From positions 1-33,419 of the forward strand of contig CAUZIY010000013.1 of NCBI GenBank assembly GCA_963579995.1: a stretch of DNA of 33,419 bases. The letters run 5' to 3'. The stretch comes from UBA6626 sp963579995 (lineage in GTDB: Bacteria; Planctomycetota; Phycisphaerae; Phycisphaerales; Phycisphaeraceae). The notes beneath the pieces were generated by a model. The model was not told where the DNA came from and made no database searches. It saw only the letters and a list, made by a program, of their open reading frames with translations. Both the position numbers and the translations under genes were made by a program. Below, piece after piece: positions 25,075 to 33,269 of the stretch (its first letter is position 1; each line of letters opens with the position of its first letter).

Positions 25075-27147
25075 TTAAGCGTGAGGTGAAACGAGGATGA
25101 TCTGGTCTTTGGGTGTCAGGGCCTCATTGTTTTCTTCTAACACCTGTTCGCGGAGTTCCTCTAGGACAACATCCGTGGAATCAGCTTTTAAGAGTAGTTG
25201 GTAGTTTCCATCTAATCCGGCAGGGAGTAGCCTGGTACGCAGGTTGACCCGTTTCATCTTGCCGGGTCGCAGGTTGCTGATGGAGACATTTTCAATTCGT
25301 TCGACGGCAATTTCATCGCCCCCTGCAGTTGGGATGGCGATGATATCAACGGCGATCCTGGTGCCGCGTTCGATGGCAATATTGCCCAGGTTTGTGATTT
25401 CCAGTGGGACCGTGAGCCTGGTGCCGTCCCCGGCCACAACCTGGTCGGGCAGTTTGATCCTGGATCCGATGGCCGCTGAAAGATCGTGATAGGTTTCTAT
25501 CCCATACGCAATGACAATGTCGTTTCCATCCTGGAGGACATAGTTTTCGTACTGGTCGTTGAGTTCGCCATTGACATACATGCGGATTGTGTTCTGGTCA
25601 TCAGCGACATGCTCCATGATCTGCGACTGGTTAAAGATGGCATTTGGATTATCCCCAGCAATACTTGCATGATTCTGCCAGGTATTAAAAAAGTTGCCCA
25701 GAGTGAGATATTGCGAAGGGGTCTGTCCGTTGAACAATGGGTGAATATGGACTTTGTTATCCGCGTCATGCGTATGGGTGAATGATGTGACGCCCTGTGC
25801 ACTGACGCCAATGTGGGATGGAATTACGACGGTTTGACCATGAATACGGATGTCCAATGACTGGTGCACGTGTCCATTACTTAGTGAGTAATTGCCCACA
25901 CGGACGGGGACGACCTGGTAATCAACCGCACCAAGTGCTACGGCCGTGGCAACAGAAACCCCATCGTATGTGCCCTGCAATGTTTCGTCAGCTTGGAGTA
26001 TGATCTCGCCGGAATTGAAATCAACTGCATACTCGATGCCGTCGGGCGCAATGGTCGGAACTGCCATCCCGTTGGAATTAAGCATATTCTGGTCAAAGTA
26101 GAAAGCGGGGTCTGCTTCAGCATCCAATACGCCCAGTTGGAATGAGGCGGTGCCGCCGGCGGGTACGCTAAAGGCTTCAATGTCGGCAAGAAATGGCGCG
26201 GCGTTATGGGTGTCAGGTGTTACATCAACGATAAATGATTGAGTTTTTTGGTCACCCGATGTATTAGTGGCCGTAACATTAATCTGGGCACTGGTTGTCG
26301 TGTCTTCAGGCGCAGATAACATGAGAATGCCATTGCTGTCATCGGTAAAGATTTCAGCAGAACTGATGACTATGGGAGTGGCGGGGCGGTCCTGGCTGTC
26401 GGTTTGAGCATTACTGATTGCTTCGCGGACATCATCACCTTCCACGAGTTGGCCAAAAATCGAGTGGTTGAAGTCCAGGTATCTCGTTGGTACCTCGGTG
26501 ATAAAGAACTGGGAGTCGTTGGTATCATCGGCGGTCTTGGCCATCGATAGGACACCAACACGGTTGTGTTGCAGTTCAACATGAAAATGATCGTCAAAAG
26601 TACCGAGTTCCGACCCACCCTGCCCGGTTCCGGTGGGGTCGCCGCCCTGGATCATGAATCCATTAATGACGCGGTGAAATATGATGTTGTTGTAGAACCC
26701 GCTTTCAACCAGTTCAATGATGTGTTCGGTGGCCCGAGAAGCACGCCCTTCATATAACTCAAAGACCATGGACCCATAGGACTCAACGTTGATTCTCAAG
26801 CTTCGGTTCCCAGTCAATATTGTTGTATTGACTGTTTCATTGTTGCTTTGGGCTGTGAAAGTAAGGGACTCGCCATTTGCATCAGAACCATTCAGTGGCT
26901 GGTGATGGGGGGATCCTGACAGCAGGGAGATATCGTCGAGTGGGTTGAGCGAGACGGTTTGCGCCTCCATGCCCGAAGAGGTGGTGCCCTCTGGAATCGT
27001 AATGCCAGGATTGGCTGACAGCAGGGTGCGTGGTTCCAGTGGTTCTAGGCCAGCAAGAAACGGTTTTGGGCTTGGTGCTTTGTTCAAGTCCACTTGCTGT
27101 TGAAATGATTCTGGCCTGAGTAGTTTATGTATTTGTTTGGCAAGCAT
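25075..27147 (-). CDS. Extracellular multidomain cyclophilin-type peptidyl-prolyl isomerase with LEPR-XLL motif and His-rich domain
   Basis: A 690-residue protein. LEPRTLLSA at 37-45 is the planctomycete LEPR-XLL motif of large exported proteins. A complete cyclophilin domain spans about 117-268, with FHRVINGFMIQGGD (R159, Q167), SQFFIT and NHSIFGQL, so isomerase activity is expected. Residues about 318-415 look like an Ig or cadherin-like fold. Residues about 420-550 form a histidine-rich domain (HVHQS; THTHDADNKVHIHP; TLGNFFNTW), similar from memory to a domain found in archaeal and marine bacterial exported proteins. Residues about 565-675 resemble a CARDB-like beta-sandwich (LTVPLEITNLGN). 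There is no classical signal peptide before LEPR. It is probably a cell-surface folding or adhesion factor. Confidence 0.85.
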   Translation of the reverse strand: MLAKQIHKLLRPESFQQQVDLNKAPSPKPFLAGLEPLEPRTLLSANPGITIPEGTTSSGMEAQTVSLNPLDDISLLSGSPHHQPLNGSDANGESLTFTAQSNNETVNTTILTGNRSLRINVESYGSMVFELYEGRASRATEHIIELVESGFYNNIIFHRVINGFMIQGGDPTGTGQGGSELGTFDDHFHVELQHNRVGVLSMAKTADDTNDSQFFITEVPTRYLDFNHSIFGQLVEGDDVREAISNAQTDSQDRPATPIVISSAEIFTDDSNGILMLSAPEDTTTSAQINVTATNTSGDQKTQSFIVDVTPDTHNAAPFLADIEAFSVPAGGTASFQLGVLDAEADPAFYFDQNMLNSNGMAVPTIAPDGIEYAVDFNSGEIILQADETLQGTYDGVSVATAVALGAVDYQVVPVRVGNYSLSNGHVHQSLDIRIHGQTVVIPSHIGVSAQGVTSFTHTHDADNKVHIHPLFNGQTPSQYLTLGNFFNTWQNHASIAGDNPNAIFNQSQIMEHVADDQNTIRMYVNGELNDQYENYVLQDGNDIVIAYGIETYHDLSAAIGSRIKLPDQVVAGDGTRLTVPLEITNLGNIAIERGTRIAVDIIAIPTAGGDEIAVERIENVSISNLRPGKMKRVNLRTRLLPAGLDGNYQLLLKADSTDVVLEELREQVLEENNEALTPKDQIILVSPHA

Positions 27148-27551
27148 TGGCGTATATCAGGTTGGGGTGATTGTGTGTAAATAGTTGTTTTTGAAGAAGA
27201 GTTCTATCTATTATAGTGCTTGATAAGCTCCAAATGGGGACAAAATAGCGGGCGTCTGGTTTGGTTAACCCCTTTCAAGGCCGGTTGGGGCAGGGATTGA
27301 AAATGAAACATTAGGATATATATTCGCATAGTCAATAATTTTCAAAAGTTGGCATCCGATTAACCTACATCGAGTCCAGATATTGAGTCCAAATGCAATA
27401 GAAGGTCGAACACTCGGTCCTGACAGGTGCCCTCCACGAGGGTGGATATCGTCATTATTCATGCCCGGTATTGTCATCAAGCCGCAGTGTTCGTAATGAT
27501 CCCGATGATCTGAAGAGGCGGGCAAATCAGGGCCGCATTAAAGGAGCAGCA
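27148..27551. other. 404-bp divergent intergenic region
   Basis: It separates the LEPR-XLL cyclophilin gene from the glycosidase-like gene. It is AT-rich around 27160-27350 and contains a -10 box listed separately. GGTTAACC at 27263-27270 is a small palindrome. CCCTC-CAC-GAGGG at 27430-27442 is a short hairpin about 110 bp before the rightward gene. I see no gene. Confidence 0.5.
27210..27215 (-). promoter_or_regulatory. consensus -10 box upstream of the cyclophilin gene
   Basis: A perfect TATAAT reads on the minus strand 63 bp before the ATG at 27147. The -35 is not obvious. The same arrangement is seen before the neighbouring exported hydrolase. Confidence 0.4.
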
Positions 27552-28994
27552 ATGCAACTGGCATGTGAAGGTCATCCTCAAATTGTTTCAGTCACACCTG
27601 GAATGCAGTTTGTACAGAACCGTCCCACGGTTCGTCCAGAGCCAGTGCTGAGTCCCGGTTCAGATGCCGACGGTATTGGTACGATCATCTATGGCGCGGT
27701 GATTCGCGATGGTGGCCTGTTCCGCATGTGGTATCAGGCGGTTCCCGCTGATTGGGACGGTACCGAGGATAGTGCCTGCGTGGGTTGCGTGGAAAGCGAT
27801 GACGGCCTGGTGTGGCGCCGGCCGAATTATGGTTTACGCGAGGTGTGTCGCTCCAAGAACAATCACCTTACGGACCTCCCTTTTCATTGTCCTTCAGTCT
27901 TTATAGATCCCAGTGCGCCTGATTCAATGCGGTACCGGGCGTTCGGATGGGCCAAGCCTAAACCGGATGCCTACCGGAATATCACCCGGCGAGGTTACTT
28001 CACGGCCCATTCGGCGGATGGAATTCATTGGGAGTTGGATCCTGACAAACCGGTGTACGAGGGGCACGATGTGATCACCGCGACATGGCACCCTTACACG
28101 AATGATGCTCTGGTAATGATGAAGCGGCTTCAGTGGGTTGGCGGGTTGCCACGCCGCACATTCAGGACCTCGCGATGGACACGGGAGTCGGTTACGCAGC
28201 CGGAGATCGCGCTTGTGCCCGACGAGTTTGATGATGTCGTGGCTGTATCACGTGGTTTTAACAGCGCTGATTACTATGGTGCTGGATTGTTGCCAACACC
28301 TGGTGTGACGGTTGGGTTTCTGTGGCATTTCCGTCATACGTTGCCACTGAGCGCGGGTGTTAATCAATACGGGGTTTATGGCAGGATCGACGTCAGCCTT
28401 ATCTACCAGCTTGGTCATCGGGGCAAGTGGCTGCACTTGCCGGGTCGTGCCGATTGGTTGTGTGGTCCCGAGATGCCCCCGTGGGCAAGGCATGGAATAC
28501 ATACGGCGGACTATCCCATCGAGGTGGGTGACCAAACCTGGTTTTATGTAACGGGCGCCTGGCATCGTCATGGCGCATATTTAGATACATCATGGAAGCC
28601 GGATCCGCAGCGTACGGAAATGTTACAGAAGAAAGGTATTGGTTCGATTGGAGTGGTGACTTGGCCCACAAATCGCCTTTTTGGCTTCGAGGCACCGTTG
28701 GCTGAAACGATTGAACTGTCTCCAAAGGAAGTCATCGGCCCAGGCGATATCGGCAAGTCATCCAGTTTGACGCTTAACGTGACGACTGAGCAAGACGGTG
28801 CTGTGCGCGTTGCTTTGACGGACGCTCAAGGTACGCCCATCAGTGGTTATGCAGCAGAGGATTGCGATCCAATCATTGGAAAGCATTCGAGTGCAAAGGT
28901 GACCTGGAAAGGGCGGTGGCAAATGCCCGATCAACCCATCCGAGCAAAGGTTGAGATGACACGCGGTGCCATCTGGGCATTTGATTTCCGATAG
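27552..28994 (+). CDS. Glycoside-hydrolase-like five-bladed propeller protein (GH32/43/130-like), unassigned
   Basis: A 480-residue soluble protein with the look of the GH32/GH43/GH130 five-bladed propeller group. FRMWYQAVPADWDG at 57-70, CVESDDGLVWRRPNYG at 79-94, FIDPSAPDSMRYRAFGW at 117-133 and FTAHSADGIHWELDP at 150-164 are typical strand-turn motifs. From about 395 a beta-sandwich tail follows (SLTLNVTTEQDGAVRVALTD). I cannot identify the three catalytic acids, so enzymatic activity is only likely. No signal peptide. The ATG at 27552 has AAAGGAG 5 nt upstream and is much better than the in-frame TTG at 27471. It is followed at 40 bp by a sulfatase on the same strand, so they probably share a transcript. 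Confidence 0.75.
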   Translation: MQLACEGHPQIVSVTPGMQFVQNRPTVRPEPVLSPGSDADGIGTIIYGAVIRDGGLFRMWYQAVPADWDGTEDSACVGCVESDDGLVWRRPNYGLREVCRSKNNHLTDLPFHCPSVFIDPSAPDSMRYRAFGWAKPKPDAYRNITRRGYFTAHSADGIHWELDPDKPVYEGHDVITATWHPYTNDALVMMKRLQWVGGLPRRTFRTSRWTRESVTQPEIALVPDEFDDVVAVSRGFNSADYYGAGLLPTPGVTVGFLWHFRHTLPLSAGVNQYGVYGRIDVSLIYQLGHRGKWLHLPGRADWLCGPEMPPWARHGIHTADYPIEVGDQTWFYVTGAWHRHGAYLDTSWKPDPQRTEMLQKKGIGSIGVVTWPTNRLFGFEAPLAETIELSPKEVIGPGDIGKSSSLTLNVTTEQDGAVRVALTDAQGTPISGYAAEDCDPIIGKHSSAKVTWKGRWQMPDQPIRAKVEMTRGAIWAFDFR

Positions 28995-29034
28995 GCGTCA
29001 TGACAGTTGAGACTTTTGATTGGAAGGATCATTG

Positions 29035-30540
29035 ATGAAAGGCAATCGGCCCAATATTGTCCTGATCATGTCGGACGAGCACCACTCGAGGTTCATGGGT
29101 TGTGCGGGAAATTCGATTGTGCAGACCCCTGCCCTGGACACATTGGCCAGCCAGGGTACGCGTTTTAATAATGCCTACTGTGCCTATCCACTCTGCGGTC
29201 CATCGAGGGCTGCGTTCCTTACCGGCCAGTACCCCAGCCAGTTGGGTATTTATGACGGTGAAGAACTTTCATCTCACGTTCCCACATTTGCCCACAGTCT
29301 TAATATGGTCGGGTACCACACGGCGCTTTGTGGCCGTATGGGTTGGTGGTGGGGTCCTGATCAGTTCTATGGTTTCCAGCAGCGTCTTCACGGCGATGCC
29401 ATTCCAGTTGACAATGTGCTTACGGCAGAATTGAAGGGTAGTGGTTTCAACAAGACCTCAGGTCAGACACGCTACGCAGTGCAAGTGTCTGGTTACGGTC
29501 GCCAAGGCAACCAGCTTTTTGATCAAAGCGTAACCGATACCGCGTGTACATTTATCCAATCGCAATTCGAGTCCGCGGAACCTTGCTGTCTGGTGGTTGG
29601 TCTGATGCTGCCACATTGCCCACTGATTTGTCAAAAGGAACAGTTTGATTACTACATGCAGCAGATCGAACCGCCTCGGCCGGTTTCCAAAGAATATTTG
29701 GAAACCCTGCATCCGGCGATGAAACGGTGGCGGCAATGTCGAGAAATGGATGAGATTTCTCCGGTGCAGCACCAACGGGCTTTGGCCGCCTACTACGGGC
29801 TGGTCACGGAAATGGACAGCAGTGTCGGGAGAATTGTTGAAGCGGTAAAACAATCCCCGCAGGCCGATCGCACCGTGATCATTTATACCTCGGACCATGG
29901 TGATATGGCCGGTGAGCAAGGGATGTGGTGGAAGAGTAATTTCTACGATGCATCCAGTCGCGTACCGTTAATTATTTCATACCCCGAGCATTTCCCACAG
30001 GGGCAGATGACTGACTCGATCGTCAGTCTTATTGATGTCGGACCTACCATGCTGGACATTGCTGGTGGCCAGCCACTACCCCATGTTGAGGGACGATCCC
30101 TGCAGGGAATTGTGGATGGTGGCCAGGAGCCTGCCGACTGGCCCAACGAAATCTATTGTGAATACCGTGGCCTTCAACTCGATCAGCCGGCCTATATGGT
30201 CCGCAGTGGCCCGTGGAAACTGAACTACTACCATGAGTTTCGTTCGTGCCAGCTGTTCAATTTGGAAGAGGATCCACAGGAGATGAATGATCTGGGTCGT
30301 GATCAGACCTACAAGGATGTTGTTGACCGCCTGTATGGACGGATTGAAGCACGCTGGTCAGGTGACGAGTATTTGGCTGCAGCCAAGGGGCAGGCACAGC
30401 AGCGACGGTTTCTCTTAGATGGTGCGGCGGGCGGTGCTCCCCATGTTATTCCTCATCCGGTAACCCATTTTTCTGCGCCGCCTGGATACAACCAGTTCGA
30501 TTATTCGCAGTTGCCCGAACCACCGAATCTTCGGCGGTAA
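29035..30540 (+). CDS. Formylglycine-dependent sulfatase, second copy
   Basis: A type I sulfatase of 501 residues. CGPSRAAFLTG carries the formylglycine cysteine at C54. NIVLIMSDEHH at 7-17 gives metal ligands. TVIIYTSDHGDMAGEQGMW gives the distal metal site, and WWKSNFYDASSRVPLI is the substrate-side lysine region. No signal peptide, so it would be cytoplasmic. The ATG at 29035 has GAAGGA upstream; an in-frame TTG at 29020 is less likely. It follows the propeller glycosidase-like gene by 40 bp and precedes Asp-box paralog B by 181 bp. It is clearly different in length and sequence from the sulfatase at 17228, so the two probably have different substrates. Confidence 0.93.
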   Translation: MKGNRPNIVLIMSDEHHSRFMGCAGNSIVQTPALDTLASQGTRFNNAYCAYPLCGPSRAAFLTGQYPSQLGIYDGEELSSHVPTFAHSLNMVGYHTALCGRMGWWWGPDQFYGFQQRLHGDAIPVDNVLTAELKGSGFNKTSGQTRYAVQVSGYGRQGNQLFDQSVTDTACTFIQSQFESAEPCCLVVGLMLPHCPLICQKEQFDYYMQQIEPPRPVSKEYLETLHPAMKRWRQCREMDEISPVQHQRALAAYYGLVTEMDSSVGRIVEAVKQSPQADRTVIIYTSDHGDMAGEQGMWWKSNFYDASSRVPLIISYPEHFPQGQMTDSIVSLIDVGPTMLDIAGGQPLPHVEGRSLQGIVDGGQEPADWPNEIYCEYRGLQLDQPAYMVRSGPWKLNYYHEFRSCQLFNLEEDPQEMNDLGRDQTYKDVVDRLYGRIEARWSGDEYLAAAKGQAQQRRFLLDGAAGGAPHVIPHPVTHFSAPPGYNQFDYSQLPEPPNLRR

Positions 30541-30721
30541 AGATTAGATTATGGGGCTAAGTGATTTGTTTCCAACTGGGCACGCCGTTCTGGTTAACTT
30601 GGTATGCTCGACCGTGATTTCACCCAAGAATAAGTCATCCTGTGTCTTTGAAATGATTGGAAATGGCTGGCTTGGTCCATTGATAAGCCAATAAGCAAAC
30701 AGGTACAAGGTAAGGAAAAAA

Positions 30722-32068
30722 ATGCCCCAAGATACCTCCAAACGAACTGTTGGAACTGGCCATGTTGAACTGCGTGATATCGAGCACATTCGCGTTCATT
30801 ACGATGAGAACCTTTACCTGTGTGCTACGAACCGTGGTGGGATCTGGAATTTTGGTGACGGCGAACTTGCGGTGGCCTATTTGGCATATCCAATGGACTA
30901 CAAGGCGGAATTGCCTGCAGGATTGACGCGTCATGTCGGTGGTGCCCGTGCCTTTCGTGGGCGCCACGAACGATGGGGCGACCAGTCCGGCGTCATGCTC
31001 AGTCGCTCGTTGGACGGCGGTCAAACTTGGCCGGAAAGTGAGCGTCAGTGGATCTGGCATAACAATCGATCGGTGGATGAAATCATCGATTGGCTAAGGC
31101 CAATGCCTGCCGTAAAAAGAGAGCAGATCGATATGGGTGATCCCAATGCAATTATTCACTTTTGCCACGGTGAATATCTCAAGCACCCCATTGGCGATTA
31201 TCCATTCGAGGCATTGGGTGAAGCTTTTAATTTCCACCTTGGCCGCAGAGACCATCATGTCAGTTTGGCCCTGCGCAGTGCGGATCGTGGTCGTACCTGG
31301 GAGAGCCACGCATCGGTGATTGATGGCCCCCAATGGGCGGGCAAAGAAGCGGGCATGCTCACGGTCAACATGGGTTATGTTCGGTTTGACAATGGCGTAC
31401 TGGGCATCGCGGGGGGGATCTATCGGCGGAACATTATTTCTTTCTATGCCAGCTACGACAATGGTGCGACTTGGGAATACATCAGTGATATTGCCCGCAC
31501 GAAACACTGCGAACCTGGGAAGGGAAGTCGCCTGCTTGGCTGGACCTATGCGGGGTTGCACCGCTTGCCTGATGGGAGGTTGATGTGCTCTATGCATCAG
31601 TCTCCACCGGAAATGCCCTGTGTAACGTTTTCTTGTGATGATGGAATGACGTGGTCTGAAATACAGTATGTGTGCAGTCCAGGCACGTTCTGTGGTTCCG
31701 TTACCGGGCCATTATCAGAGCGGGCTTTACTTGATGATACGCACGGCGACTCCGTACGACAGCGGTCACCTGTAGCCATTGTGACAAGTCAGGGACGTAT
31801 CGTTGTCATCTATGCCCGTCGGAGACCGGTACGAGGTGCCCGCGGTATCATCGGCGTGGTCAGTGATGACTTGGGGGCGACTTGGAGCGACGAATTTGTG
31901 ATTCGTGGTGATGCCTACTGTTGGGATTTGGGGTACCCGGTAATTACTGAAATGCCTGATGGGCGGCTTTTTGCGGCTTATTGGTTCAATACCAAGGAAT
32001 CTGATCAGCCAATTCCCGAGGCCCAGGTCGTGCGTTATATCGCAGGTACATTTTTCAGGTTGGACTGA
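30722..32068 (+). CDS. Asp-box six-bladed beta-propeller protein, sialidase-like (paralog B)
   Basis: A 448-residue paralog of the protein at 14792. Five Asp boxes are visible (SLDGGQTW, SADRGRTW, SYDNGATW, SCDDGMTW, SDDLGATW), the first four starting at residues 96, 186, 244 and 304. The two proteins align from the first residue, share NRGGIWNFGDGE and end alike (VRYIAGTFFRLD here, VRYIAGTFFKLD in A). By eye roughly half the positions agree. Again FRIP is absent and there is no signal peptide. AAGGAAAAA lies directly before the ATG at 30722. It follows the second sulfatase. The differences concentrate at 60-90 and 155-185, which may be substrate loops. Confidence 0.82.
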   Translation: MPQDTSKRTVGTGHVELRDIEHIRVHYDENLYLCATNRGGIWNFGDGELAVAYLAYPMDYKAELPAGLTRHVGGARAFRGRHERWGDQSGVMLSRSLDGGQTWPESERQWIWHNNRSVDEIIDWLRPMPAVKREQIDMGDPNAIIHFCHGEYLKHPIGDYPFEALGEAFNFHLGRRDHHVSLALRSADRGRTWESHASVIDGPQWAGKEAGMLTVNMGYVRFDNGVLGIAGGIYRRNIISFYASYDNGATWEYISDIARTKHCEPGKGSRLLGWTYAGLHRLPDGRLMCSMHQSPPEMPCVTFSCDDGMTWSEIQYVCSPGTFCGSVTGPLSERALLDDTHGDSVRQRSPVAIVTSQGRIVVIYARRRPVRGARGIIGVVSDDLGATWSDEFVIRGDAYCWDLGYPVITEMPDGRLFAAYWFNTKESDQPIPEAQVVRYIAGTFFRLD

Positions 32069-32158
32069 CCCGCAGTCCAAGGTCGGTTGTTTAGGGTGGT
32101 AAGGGCCAAACACATCACCACAGCCGCGCTGGCTGTTGACAGTCAAAAGAATTGGGAA

Positions 32159-32977
32159 TCAACTGACCCATGGTCCGGCACTCATTGGGTTATTGCGGCC
32201 GTCATGGATGGCCGTATGAAACTGCGGCTGGTATTGCTTTCGTGCATCGTCGACAGCTGCGACCAGGTTCCGGATTCGCTTGCTCACCAGTTTGGTGGTG
32301 ATTCCAGTTCCTGCATCAGTGTCCTCCTTCAGAATCAGGTCAAACCCAGCACTTGTTAATACGGCACCCGCCTCGATGAGTTGTGCTGTCCGTTCAGCAG
32401 TCATTCCGCCCACAACAAAAAATGGCAGGCAGAAATGAGTTGCCACCCGGCAGTTTGTCACCATGTTGTCACCCGCGGGGCTACCGACCCCAACTTTAAG
32501 AAAATCAGCACCCAACTCCAGTTGCTCGATCCCTTCATTGGGTGTTGATACGCCACAGATCATCACAAGTTGATCGCCGTGGCGTTCAAATGTTTGGGGG
32601 CGAAATCGGAGAAATGAAACCAGTCCATCAACGCCAAGGTCAACCATTTCGTTAACGGTCATGAAGTTAGCATGGCGTTTACTCAAGAATACCGCAGTTC
32701 GTGGCGCATCGATCATGGTTGCCCCCAGGACGGCTACATGAGGGAATTGCTTTTTAATCCATGGGATCATTTGACGTGCGTCATGCCGACGACATGTGTA
32801 CTCTAAAACCATGCAGCCAGCTTCCACTGCGCCTTCAATCAATGTTTCGGAGTCCTGGTCGTCGTGAACGTAGATGGGTATGTACCCTTGGCGGACGAGA
32901 TTGTCTTTTACCTGTTGCTTATTGGTGGTATTGGTTTTGGTCGCAGTCACGGTCGGTTTCCTCGTCACCCATCGCAT
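32159..32977 (-). CDS. KDPG/KHG aldolase (Eda)-like class I aldolase
   Basis: A TIM-barrel class I aldolase related to 2-keto-3-deoxy-6-phosphogluconate aldolase, which splits a 2-keto-3-deoxy sugar acid into pyruvate and an aldehyde. E59 in MVLEYTCR stands where the catalytic glutamate lies in Eda (EVTLRT). K161 in LELGADFLKVG stands where the Schiff-base lysine lies (ELGADLVKF). FFVVGGMTAERTAQLIEAGA is the phosphate-binding end. It has 272 residues against about 210 in Eda; a polar N-terminal stretch of about 25 residues and a C-terminal tail account for most of it. The ATG at 32977 has no clear ribosome site, so the start could be downstream. The gene is convergent with Asp-box paralog B and could process a sugar acid from the locus (inference). 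Confidence 0.75.
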   Translation of the reverse strand: MRWVTRKPTVTATKTNTTNKQQVKDNLVRQGYIPIYVHDDQDSETLIEGAVEAGCMVLEYTCRRHDARQMIPWIKKQFPHVAVLGATMIDAPRTAVFLSKRHANFMTVNEMVDLGVDGLVSFLRFRPQTFERHGDQLVMICGVSTPNEGIEQLELGADFLKVGVGSPAGDNMVTNCRVATHFCLPFFVVGGMTAERTAQLIEAGAVLTSAGFDLILKEDTDAGTGITTKLVSKRIRNLVAAVDDARKQYQPQFHTAIHDGRNNPMSAGPWVS

Positions 32978-33269
32978 TTATCTATCTGTAAATCAGATCA
33001 TAGTAGTGGGTATTTTAGCCGGCTAGCTGAAAAAATCATGTTGGTACTGACTTGATTAAACAAGTGCAGGGTGATTTTGATATTCGAACCTGGCTGATCC
33101 CGATATGTTGTTGATGGCAATTGGAATTGAGCCAGTGAGGTTGCAAATGGAGGCAATGGCTGCGGATCGCCACATGTGATTGGGGGCAATAGCGTTCATG
33201 GGCTTTATTGTCACAAAGATTGTGTATGAGCCGAGGATAAACTGTTATCATAAAATAGTTAAGCATAAA
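32978..33269. other. 292 bp with no convincing gene
   Basis: Short frames only. The right part (33238-33270) is AT-rich and could hold a promoter for what follows. I see no hairpin with a T tract. Confidence 0.4.

Noticed and set aside
27471..27551. N-terminal extension of the glycosidase-like protein from a TTG
   Set aside because: The ATG at 27552 has an AAAGGAG site at good spacing, and the extra residues are highly charged and unlike a domain or signal.
14792..32068. Calling the two Asp-box proteins true sialidases
   Set aside because: Asp boxes occur in many propellers. FRIP is missing and I could not identify the arginine triad, so only the fold is claimed.
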